A DNA stretch of 64,000 bases. Origin: Panacagrimonas perspica (GTDB taxonomy: Bacteria > Pseudomonadota > Gammaproteobacteria > Nevskiales > Nevskiaceae). The position numbers and the translations under genes are program-made. Each line of letters starts with the position of its first letter. Within the stretch, counting starts at the first letter, position 1. The stretch covers positions 2,297,534-2,361,533 of the forward strand of contig NZ_SOBT01000008.1 in assembly GCF_004364935.1 (NCBI RefSeq). The letters run 5' to 3'. Shown here piece by piece: positions 53,923-61,387 of the stretch. The notes below the pieces were generated by a model that saw only the letters and a list, made by a program, of their open reading frames with translations, made no database searches and was not told where the DNA came from.

Positions 53923-55332
53923 CATCACGCGCGCACTGAGCGCCGGAAACTGCTCCAGCGCGTCCTCGATCACCTCGAGCGTGTGCCGGCATTCCTCGCG
54001 CGTGGCCTGCCCTCCGAGGCACACCCGTACCGCCTCGGGCGCCGGCGCCGTGACGGTGAACGCATCCGACACCACGACGCCCACGCCCTGATGGCGCAGG
54101 TGCGTCATGAACTCCACGCGATTCCACGGTGACGGGATGTGCAGCCACAGATGGAAGGCCTCGGGCTTGGCGACGTAGTCCGCGCGCTTGAGCACCTGCC
54201 GTGCGATGTCCTGGCGGGCGCGTGACTCGTTCCGGATCGCGAGCGTCGCCGCCTGCACGGTGCCGTCGTTGATCCACTGCGTCGACAACGCGACGGTGAA
54301 CGGCGAGGCCATCACCGTCATCGTGCGCAGCGCCGACGACAGCCGCGCGGTGTAGCGGGAATTCGGCAGCGCGAGATAGGCCGTGCGCAACCCGGCGCCG
54401 ACGTGCTTCGCAAACCCGGTGACATAGAACGTGAGCTCCGGCGCCAGCGCGGCCAGCGAGATCGGCGAGTCGCTGGGAAGAAAACCGTAGGCGTCGTCCT
54501 CGATGATCGGCACCGCATGCCGGCGTGCGATCTCGACGATCGCCTCGCGCCGTTCCCGCGACATCACGGCCGTCGTCGGATTGAGGTACGTCGGGTTGCA
54601 GTACAGGGCCTTGGGCGGATCGAGCACGCACACCGCAGCGAAGGCCTCGGGATCGATGCCCTCGTCGTCGGTGGGCAGGCCATGCAGGCGGATACCGAGC
54701 TGCGAGGCCAGGCCCTTCAAACCGGGATAGGTGATGGCCTCGCAGCAGATCGTCTCGCCGGGACGCGCCAGCACGGCGAGCAGGGCCAGCAGTCCCGACT
54801 GGATGCCGGGGCAGACCAGCACACGTTGCGGTGACAGGCCCGGGATGCGTTCCGACAGCCACGCCGCGCCCGCCTCGCGATCCTCGGGTGCACCACCGAA
54901 CTCGTGGTAGCGCAGCAGCGCATTCGGATCGCTGACGTCCAGGCTCGCGAAGCCGCGCCGGAATCGTTCGAGCAGGGCCTCGTCAGTGGGCTCGGGCGGC
55001 ATGTTCATCGTCATGTCGACCAGGCCCACGACCGCCTGCGAACGGACCTTGGGCGCCAGCGGCGCGATCGACACCTGCGCCGTGCGCACGAAGCTGCCCT
55101 GCCCCACGCGCGAGTCGATCAGCCCTCGCTGCTGCGCCTCGGCGTAGCCGCGCGCCACGGTCGTGAAGTTGAGGTCGAGCTCGCGCGCCAGCGTGCGCAA
55201 CGGCGGCAGGCGTTGCTCGGGCAGCAGGCGCTGCGCGTCGATGTCGTCGGCGATGGCATCGGCGAGCGCGATGTAGGCCGGACGGCTGCTCGCACGCAAC
55301 GCGGCGAGCCAGCGATTGGAGATCGTCGCCAT
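53920..55332 (-). CDS. MocR-type (GntR-aminotransferase) transcriptional regulator
   Basis: 470 residues. N-terminal GntR winged helix (RLPPLRTLARELDLNFTTVARGYAEAQQRGLI) joined to a fold-type I aminotransferase domain with PLP-binding Lys in VTGFAKHVGAGLRTAY, and the NPTYLNPTTAV and DDAYGFLPSD landmarks. Such regulators sense PLP with an amino acid. It is divergent from the Nit1C cluster (259 bp between starts), so it is a candidate controller of that cluster. Confidence 0.92.
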   Translation of the reverse strand: MATISNRWLAALRASSRPAYIALADAIADDIDAQRLLPEQRLPPLRTLARELDLNFTTVARGYAEAQQRGLIDSRVGQGSFVRTAQVSIAPLAPKVRSQAVVGLVDMTMNMPPEPTDEALLERFRRGFASLDVSDPNALLRYHEFGGAPEDREAGAAWLSERIPGLSPQRVLVCPGIQSGLLALLAVLARPGETICCEAITYPGLKGLASQLGIRLHGLPTDDEGIDPEAFAAVCVLDPPKALYCNPTYLNPTTAVMSRERREAIVEIARRHAVPIIEDDAYGFLPSDSPISLAALAPELTFYVTGFAKHVGAGLRTAYLALPNSRYTARLSSALRTMTVMASPFTVALSTQWINDGTVQAATLAIRNESRARQDIARQVLKRADYVAKPEAFHLWLHIPSPWNRVEFMTHLRHQGVGVVVSDAFTVTAPAPEAVRVCLGGQATREECRHTLEVIEDALEQFPALSARVM

Positions 55333-55349
55333 CTCAGCGCGGCCCGATC

Positions 55350-55387
55350 CGGTGCAGTGCGCGCTCCGCTAGCGCGCATCTGCACCG
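55350..55387. promoter_or_regulatory. Large dyad upstream of the MocR-type gene
   Basis: CGGTGCAG then GCGCGCT (55350-55365) pairs with AGCGCGC then CTGCACCG (55371-55387), 15 base pairs with one small bulge and a five-base loop. Sits just 5' of the regulator start in the divergent promoter region; operator or leader hairpin. Confidence 0.5.
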
Positions 55388-55531
55388 CGCTGGACCAGCT
55401 CGCAAGGGATGCAGAGGCATGAACGGACAGGGCTTTGGTCGAGTCATGCCATCGCCTAGCAAAAACAAATCCAATCAATTCCAAACGCTGTGCCAGTGAT
55501 CGCACATTGATCGCGTGGCTCGCTCGAAATC

Positions 55532-55549
55532 CTGGCGTGCAGGTTGCGG
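55532..55549 (+). promoter_or_regulatory. Candidate sigma-54 promoter of the Nit1C cluster
   Basis: CTGGCGTGCAGGTTGCGG: GG at 55534-55535 and GC at 55546-55547 are spaced by exactly ten bases, as in the -24/-12 consensus TGGCAC-N5-TTGC. Expected start of transcription is near 55559, 33 nt before the first gene. Fits a nitrogen-starvation gene set. Confidence 0.6.
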
Positions 55550-55591
55550 CTATGACAAGGCCATCCACCCGCTTCCACCCGGAGTTCCGAC

Positions 55592-56074
55592 ATGCCCGCA
55601 GTGACCACGCCCAAGACCAAGAAAGGCGACTTCTTCGTCGACTACGAAGAAAAAGTGTTCCCCGATGTAAAGGCCAAGCCGGGCGAGAAGGCGCTCGTCA
55701 CGTTCCACACCGTCGCATTCGAAGGCTCGATCGGCCTCGTCAACATCCTGCAGGCCAAGCGGCTGCAGAAGAAGGGCTTCGAGACCTCGATCCTGCTGTA
55801 CGGACCCGGCGTGACGCTGGGCATCCAGCGCGGCTTCCCGACCATCGGCGACGAGGCCTTCCCCGGTTCGCAGAACTTCGCCGGACAGCTCACGACGTTC
55901 ATGGACGGCGGCGGCAAGGTCTACTGCTGCCGCTTCGCGCTGCAGATGCTGTACGGCCACGGCGAGCATTCGCTGCTGCCGGGCATCATCCCGATCAATC
56001 CGCTCGATGTGCTCGATTGCATCCTCGTCCACAAGGACGCGGGCGCTTTCATGATCCACACCTGGACGGTGTAG
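55592..56074 (+). CDS. MSMEG_0572/Sll0783-family nitrogen-starvation protein
   Basis: 160 residues, first gene of the Nit1C cluster. Core stretch [20 protein letters not shown] with [20 protein letters not shown] and [13 protein letters not shown], a DsrE-like small domain. The Synechocystis relative Sll0783 is induced by nitrogen starvation and needed for polyhydroxybutyrate accumulation. Biochemical function unknown. Confidence 0.92.
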   Translation: MPAVTTPKTKKGDFFVDYEEKVFPDVKAKPGEKALVTFHTVAFEGSIGLVNILQAKRLQKKGFETSILLYGPGVTLGIQRGFPTIGDEAFPGSQNFAGQLTTFMDGGGKVYCCRFALQMLYGHGEHSLLPGIIPINPLDVLDCILVHKDAGAFMIHTWTV

Positions 56075-56085
56075 GGCCTCGTCCG

Positions 56086-57036
56086 ATGAAGACCCAAGGC
56101 ATCGTCAAGGCAGCGGCGGTCCAGCTTTCGCCGGTCCTCGGCAATGCCGACGGCACCGTGGCCAAGGTGATCGACACGATCGCGCACGCCGCCTCGCAGG
56201 GCGTACAGCTCATCGTGTTCCCCGAGACCGCGGTGCCGTACTACCCGTACTTCTCGTTCATCACGCCGGCCGTGTCGATGGGCGCCGAGCACCTGCGGCT
56301 GTACGAGCGTTCGCCGCAGGTGCCCGGCCCCGTGACCGACGCCGTCGGCAAGGCCGCACGCGAGCACGGTGTCGTCGTCGTGCTCGGCGTCAACGAGCGC
56401 GATCACGGCACGCTGTACAACACGCAGCTCGTGTTCGACACCAGCGGCGAGATCGTGCTGAAGCGCCGCAAGATCACGCCGACGTATCACGAGCGCATGG
56501 TCTGGGGCATGGGCGACGGCTCCGGCCTCAAGCCCGTGGACACCGCGGTCGGCCGCATCGGCGCGCTGGCCTGCTGGGAGCACTACAACCCGCTCGCGCG
56601 CTACGCACTGATGGCTCAGCACGAGCAGATCCACTGCAGCCAGTTCCCGGGCTCGCTGGTCGGCCAGGTCTTCGCCGACCAGATGGAAGTCACGATGCGC
56701 CACCACGCGCTCGAATCCGGCTGCTTCGTCGTCAACGCCACGGCCTGGCTGTCCGAAGAACAGGTACAGAGCGTGACCACAGATCCTTCGATGCAGAAGG
56801 CGCTGCGCGGCGGTTGCTACACCTCGATCATCTCGCCGGAAGGCAAGCACCTGGCCGAACCGCGGCGCGACGGCGAAGGCATGGTGATGGCGGAACTCGA
56901 CTTCGCACTGATCACCAAGCGCAAGCGAATGATGGATTCGGTCGGTCACTACGCGCGCCCCGAACTGCTGTCGCTGGTGCTCGACGATCGCGCCACCGCG
57001 CCGATGGCTTCTTCCCCGACTCCCACCGGAATCTGA
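56086..57036 (+). CDS. Nitrilase, Nit1C (Nit6803-like)
   Basis: 316-residue C-N hydrolase. Catalytic triad by position: Glu47 in [14 protein letters not shown], Lys129 in [13 protein letters not shown] and Cys163 in [17 protein letters not shown]. Converts a nitrile to acid and ammonia. Eleven bases after the previous gene, three before the next. In Pseudomonas fluorescens NCIMB 11764 the Nit1C nitrilase cluster is tied to growth on cyanide. Confidence 0.95.
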   Translation: MKTQGIVKAAAVQLSPVLGNADGTVAKVIDTIAHAASQGVQLIVFPETAVPYYPYFSFITPAVSMGAEHLRLYERSPQVPGPVTDAVGKAAREHGVVVVLGVNERDHGTLYNTQLVFDTSGEIVLKRRKITPTYHERMVWGMGDGSGLKPVDTAVGRIGALACWEHYNPLARYALMAQHEQIHCSQFPGSLVGQVFADQMEVTMRHHALESGCFVVNATAWLSEEQVQSVTTDPSMQKALRGGCYTSIISPEGKHLAEPRRDGEGMVMAELDFALITKRKRMMDSVGHYARPELLSLVLDDRATAPMASSPTPTGI

Positions 57037-57039
57037 CGC

Positions 57040-58134
57040 ATGACGCCCAACCAGCAACTCATGACGGACCTGCAGTCGCGCGGCCTGCGACTGGTCGACG
57101 ACAGCGCCGGCGCACCGAGCCGTCGCGGCGGTGCCGGGCCTTCCGATCACAAGGCCGTCGTCGTCGACGGGCGGACCATCATGGTGCCGGTGCACACCGG
57201 CAGCGCGGCGGCCTCGCCGTTCCAGCTCGGAGCGCCCGGGCCGGATGGCCGCGCAACCCTGCGCCGCAACGACACGGCGGTGGCGCAGATCACGTTTCCG
57301 AAGACACCACGCTTCTACAAGCTGCAGACCTTCGACGGCGTGCCGTACTGGCAGATCGCGCAGCTTCACGGCAGCGACGTGCTCGCCACCACGGTGCTGC
57401 AGACCTGCATCCGCTACGGCCGACGCAGCACGTCGTGCCAGTTCTGCGCAATCGGCGAGTCGCTGGCGCACGGCCGCACCGTCAATCGCAAGACGCCGCA
57501 GCAGCTCGCCGAGGTCGCCCGCGCCGCGGTGCTGCTCGACGGCATCCGGCACATGGTGATGACCACCGGCACGCCGAACTTCACCGATCGCGGCGCGCAG
57601 ATCCTGTGCGAGTCCACGTTTGCCGTGAAAGCGGCCAACCCGGATCTGCCGATCCAGGCGCAGTGCGAGCCGCCGGACGATCCGGCCTGGTTCACGCGCC
57701 TGAAGGCCGCGGGCGTGGACAGCCTGGGCATGCATCTCGAAGCGGTCACGCCCGAAGTGCGCCAGCGCATCATGCCGGGCAAGGCCGAAGTCGATCTCGA
57801 CGCCTACATGAAGGCCTTCGCCGACTCGGTCGCGGTATTCGGCCGCGGCCAGGTCAGCACCTACATCCTCGCGGGGCTGGGCGACACGCGCGAAGCCATC
57901 CTGTCGATGTGCGAGCAGCTCATCGGCCTGGGCGTCTATCCCTTCGTCGTGCCGTTCGTGCCGATCTCCGGGACGCCGCTGGAGAACCACGCGGCGCCGG
58001 ACCCGCAGTTCATGCGCGAACTTCTGCAACCGCTCGGGAAAATGCTCGTCGCCGGTGGCCTGCGATCGGCGGACATCAAGGCCGGATGCGGGCGCTGCGG
58101 CGCGTGCTCTTCGTTGTCGGCGTACGAGAAGTGA
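57040..58134 (+). CDS. Radical SAM protein, MSMEG_0568/Sll0785 family
   Basis: 364 residues. The SAM iron-sulfur cluster cysteines have unusual spacing, Cys123-x9-Cys133-x2-Cys136, instead of Cx3Cx2C; the TIM-barrel continues with GIRHMVMTTGTPN and QAQCEPPDDPAW. The C-terminus has an extra Cys350-x2-Cys353-x2-Cys356 (CGRCGAC), which could bind a second cluster. Its product is unknown. Part of the Nit1C operon. Confidence 0.92.
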   Translation: MTPNQQLMTDLQSRGLRLVDDSAGAPSRRGGAGPSDHKAVVVDGRTIMVPVHTGSAAASPFQLGAPGPDGRATLRRNDTAVAQITFPKTPRFYKLQTFDGVPYWQIAQLHGSDVLATTVLQTCIRYGRRSTSCQFCAIGESLAHGRTVNRKTPQQLAEVARAAVLLDGIRHMVMTTGTPNFTDRGAQILCESTFAVKAANPDLPIQAQCEPPDDPAWFTRLKAAGVDSLGMHLEAVTPEVRQRIMPGKAEVDLDAYMKAFADSVAVFGRGQVSTYILAGLGDTREAILSMCEQLIGLGVYPFVVPFVPISGTPLENHAAPDPQFMRELLQPLGKMLVAGGLRSADIKAGCGRCGACSSLSAYEK

Positions 58135-58145
58135 ACCTCGTCAAC

Positions 58146-58213
58146 GTAGCCCGGACGAAGTCCGGGGATTTCTCCTGCTTCCAGAGCGCTGCCCCGGACT
58201 TCGTCCGGGCTAC
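58146..58213. repeat. REP-like inverted repeat, family A copy 3, inside the Nit1C operon
   Basis: TAGCCCGGACGAAGTCCGGG at 58147-58166 and its inverse at 58193-58213. It separates the radical SAM stop from the acetyltransferase core, and the frame from the possible GTG start at 58131 runs through it without a stop. Confidence 0.93.
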
Positions 58214-58229
58214 GTATGCGGATTTCACG

Positions 58230-58763
58230 GTGGCGCCGTATCGCTTTGCGCCCGGCGAGTTCCGCATCAAGCACGTCAGCGAATCCTGGGAACGCCGCGC
58301 CTGCGCCGAGCTGCGCCGCGCCGTGTTCTGCGACGAGCAGCAGATCTTCGAACACGACGACGCCGATGCGCTCGACGCATGCGCGCTGCCGATCGCGGCC
58401 ATCGCCTGCCTGATCGGCCAGCCCGACGATGTCGTCGGCACGGTGCGCATCTGCGAGACCGAACCCGGCACCTGGTGGGGCTCGCGCCTCGCGGTGCGGC
58501 CGGACTATCGCCGCTCCGCCTGGCTGGGCGGTGAGCTGATCCATCACGCGGTCTGCACCGCGCATGCACGCGGCGCGAAACATTTCTACGCGCAAGTGCA
58601 GGTGCAGAACGTGAAGCTGTTCGAGCGCCTGCACTGGACGACGCTCGACGCCGTGATCGTGCAGGGTCGCCCGCACGTGCTGATGCAGGCCGATCTCGCG
58701 CACTACCCGGCGCGGGCGCAGGACGACGTCGGCTTCTTCAGCGGCCTGCGGGCCGCAGCCTGA
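58230..58763 (+). CDS. GNAT N-acetyltransferase, MSMEG_0567/Sll0786 family
   Basis: 177 residues from GTG 58230 (APYRFAPGEFRIKHVSESWE...). Acetyl-CoA-binding stretch VGTVRICETEPG and RLAVRPDYRRSAWLGGELIH, with VQVQNVKLFERLHW near the end. It could instead start at GTG 58131, overlapping the radical SAM stop (GTGA), which would add 33 residues translated from a REP element. Role in the Nit1C pathway: acylation of an intermediate, not known. Confidence 0.88.
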   Translation: MAPYRFAPGEFRIKHVSESWERRACAELRRAVFCDEQQIFEHDDADALDACALPIAAIACLIGQPDDVVGTVRICETEPGTWWGSRLAVRPDYRRSAWLGGELIHHAVCTAHARGAKHFYAQVQVQNVKLFERLHWTTLDAVIVQGRPHVLMQADLAHYPARAQDDVGFFSGLRAAA

Positions 58764-58770
58764 GGTGCGC

Positions 58771-59772
58771 ATGTCGCTTCCCCAGCTCCTGGCGAACGCG
58801 CTGCGCGCGAGTCGCGGCATCGCGCACAAGACCGACATCGCGGCGGCCGTCGCGGCGCTGGGCGTGTCCGATCCGCGCACGCTCATTCCGGTCGGGGACG
58901 ACTGCGCGGCCATTCCGGATGGCGACGGTCACCTGCTGTTCGCCATCGAAGGCTTCATCAACGAATTCGTCGAGAAGGATCCGTGGTTCGCCGGCTGGTG
59001 CGGCGTGATGGTCAACGTCTCCGACATCTACGCGATGGGCGGGCGTCCGATCGCCGTCGTCGACGCCATCTGGAGCGCTGGCGAGTCGCGCATGCGCGCC
59101 GTGCTCGCAGGTCTGGCCGACGCATCCAGAGCCTATGGCGTACCCGTCGTCGGCGGACACAGCAATGCCCACAGCGATCGCGGACAACTGTCGGTCGCCA
59201 TTCTCGGTCGCGCGCAGCGTCGCCTGCTGACCAGCTTCGACGCGAAACCGGGCGACGTGCTGGTGGCCGCCATCGATCTGCGCGGCAGCTATCGCGAGCC
59301 CTATCCGCACTGGAACGCCAGCACCGGCGCGCCACCGGCGCGACTGCGTGCGGACCTCGAGATCCTGCCTCGCCTGGCCGAGGACGGCCTGTGCCACGCG
59401 GCCAAGGACATCAGCCAGGCCGGCGTGATCGGCACGACGCTGATGATGCTCGAATGCTCCGGCGTGGGCGCCACGATCCGCGTGGACGCCGTGCCGGCAC
59501 CGCCCGGCGTGAGCCCCCACAAATGGTTGATCTCGACGTTCCCGAGTTTCGGCTTCGTGCTCGCCGTGCCGCCGCAGAATCTCGCGCAGGTCACACAGCG
59601 CTTCCTGGCGCGCGACATCGCCTGCGCCGCCATCGGTCACTGCGACGACACGCGCCGCCTGCGCCTGCGCGATCACGCCGACGAATGCCTGGCCTGGGAC
59701 CTTCACGAGCGGACGCTGATCGGCTGCGGTCCCGCGGCCTCGAATGCCCTGCAGGAGCCCCTCCATGCCTGA
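58771..59772 (+). CDS. AIR-synthase-like protein, Sll0787 family
   Basis: 333 residues of the PurM/ThiL/SelD superfamily: VGDDCAAIPDGDGHLLFAIE (metal-ATP site), SDIYAMGGRPIAVVDA and KDISQAGVIGTTLMMLECSG. ATP-dependent activation of an intermediate is expected. ATG 58771 was chosen over GTG 58765 because GAGG is spaced properly before it. Confidence 0.92.
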   Translation: MSLPQLLANALRASRGIAHKTDIAAAVAALGVSDPRTLIPVGDDCAAIPDGDGHLLFAIEGFINEFVEKDPWFAGWCGVMVNVSDIYAMGGRPIAVVDAIWSAGESRMRAVLAGLADASRAYGVPVVGGHSNAHSDRGQLSVAILGRAQRRLLTSFDAKPGDVLVAAIDLRGSYREPYPHWNASTGAPPARLRADLEILPRLAEDGLCHAAKDISQAGVIGTTLMMLECSGVGATIRVDAVPAPPGVSPHKWLISTFPSFGFVLAVPPQNLAQVTQRFLARDIACAAIGHCDDTRRLRLRDHADECLAWDLHERTLIGCGPAASNALQEPLHA

Positions 59773-60049
59773 AGTCCATTTCCGCGTGCGCTGGCCGGAC
59801 GACTCGGTGATGCACGCCTATTCGCCGAGCAGCACGATCAAGGATGCGCTGCGCCTGGGCCATCCGTATCCGGTCGCCGAGTTCGTGGCGCAGTCGCGCG
59901 CGGCCCTGGAGCACGCGAGCGATCGCGTCGCCCAGCGCTACGGCTTTGGCTGCGGCCACGCGGCGGCGCAGATCCGCGAAATCGAACGCGTCGCGCAAGG
60001 TTTCAACGGCGCCTCGCAGACCGTGATCGTCGAAGCCTTCGAAGACTAA
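59765..60049 (+). CDS. MSMEG_0570/Sll0788-family protein
   Basis: 94 residues, MPEVHFRVRWPDDSVMHAYS through the end FNGASQTVIVEAFED. It overlaps the AIR-synthase-like gene by eight bases. Function unknown; always found in Nit1C clusters. Confidence 0.9.
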   Translation: MPEVHFRVRWPDDSVMHAYSPSSTIKDALRLGHPYPVAEFVAQSRAALEHASDRVAQRYGFGCGHAAAQIREIERVAQGFNGASQTVIVEAFED

Positions 60050-60111
60050 AAGCCCCTCTCCTTTCCTCGCGCGTGCGGCCAAGCCGGCGCGCCTCCATCG
60101 GAACTCCGAGC

Positions 60112-61368
60112 ATGAAACCCTCCCACGTCGAAGTCGCCGTCATCGGCGGCGGCCAGGCCGGCCTGTCGATCAGCTGGTATCTGAAGAAGGCCGGCATCGA
60201 GCACGTCGTGTTCGAGCGTCACCGCGTGGTCAACGAATGGCGCAGCGCGCGCTGGGATTCGTTCTGCCTGGTGACGCCGAACTGGCAGTGCCGTCTTCCC
60301 GGATTTCCCTACGACGGCGTCGAGCCCGACGGCTTCATGCTGCGCGACGACATCGTCTCCTACCTCGACCGCTACGTCGCTTCGTTCGAGCCGCCGTTGA
60401 TGGAGCACACGCACGTCAAGCGCCTGCGCAAGCTGCCGGGCGGGCACTTCGAGATCGACACCAGCGCCGGCACCTGGCACGCCAACCAGGTCGTCATCGC
60501 CACCGGCGGCTACCAGATCCCTACCGTGCCGCGCAGCGCCGAGCGCCTGCCCGACTCGATCCTGCAGCTGCACTCCTCGAATTATCGCAATCCGGCTTCG
60601 CTGCCCGCGGGCGAGGTGCTGGTCGTCGGCACCGGCCAGTCCGGCTGCCAGATCGCCGAGGACCTGCATCGCGAAGGCCGCAAGGTGCACCTCGCCGTCG
60701 GCACCGCGCCGCGCGCGCCGCGGCGCTACCGCGGCCGCGAAGTCACCGACTGGCTCACCGAGAGCGGCTACTACGCGATCCCGATCGACAAGCATCCGCA
60801 GGGCGAGGCAGTGCGCGACAAGACCAATCACTATCTGTCGGGTCGCGACGGCGGCAAGGAGATCGACCTGCGCCAGTTCGCGCTCGAAGGCATGCGTCTG
60901 TACGGCCGCATGAAGGACATCGCGGGTTCGACGATGCAGTTCGAACCCGATCTGCGCAGGAACCTCGACAGCGCCGACGCCAGCTATCTGAACATCCGCG
61001 CCGCGGTGGACCGCTACATCGCCGAGGCCGGCATCGACGCGCCACTCGAGCCGGCCTACACACCGGTATGGCAACCGGACGTCGATCCGACCGAGCTGGA
61101 CGTCACCGCGTCGAACATCACCAGCGTGATCTGGAGCATCGGCTTCGGCGTGGACTATCGGTGGGCCGAACTGCCGCTGTTCGACGGTCGCGGCCATCCG
61201 GTGCACAAGCGCGGCATCAGCGTGATGCCCGGCGTGTACTTCCTCGGACTGCCCTGGCAGAACACTTGGGGCTCGGGACGCTTCGCCGACGTGGGGCTCG
61301 ATGCGCAGTTCCTGATCGACCGGATCGCGGCGCGCGTGGCGCAACCCGCGACGACCCTCGCCGCCTGA
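60112..61368 (+). CDS. Flavin-dependent oxidoreductase, MSMEG_0569 family
   Basis: 418 residues. FAD Rossmann GGGQAGLSISWYL after VAVI, a YNTQ-like central stretch (VIATGGYQIPTVPR), and a second Rossmann VLVVGTGQSGCQIAEDL for NAD(P)H. Related to flavin monooxygenases. Last gene of Nit1C; convergent with FTR1, 19 bp away. Confidence 0.93.
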   Translation: MKPSHVEVAVIGGGQAGLSISWYLKKAGIEHVVFERHRVVNEWRSARWDSFCLVTPNWQCRLPGFPYDGVEPDGFMLRDDIVSYLDRYVASFEPPLMEHTHVKRLRKLPGGHFEIDTSAGTWHANQVVIATGGYQIPTVPRSAERLPDSILQLHSSNYRNPASLPAGEVLVVGTGQSGCQIAEDLHREGRKVHLAVGTAPRAPRRYRGREVTDWLTESGYYAIPIDKHPQGEAVRDKTNHYLSGRDGGKEIDLRQFALEGMRLYGRMKDIAGSTMQFEPDLRRNLDSADASYLNIRAAVDRYIAEAGIDAPLEPAYTPVWQPDVDPTELDVTASNITSVIWSIGFGVDYRWAELPLFDGRGHPVHKRGISVMPGVYFLGLPWQNTWGSGRFADVGLDAQFLIDRIAARVAQPATTLAA

Positions 61369-61387
61369 GGCGGCGCGTACGGCGCCG

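Noticed and set aside
53222-54091. Plus-strand frame with repeated units opposite the secreted repeat protein
   Set aside because: The repetition is the mirror of the real repeats; no signal peptide or ribosome site on this strand.
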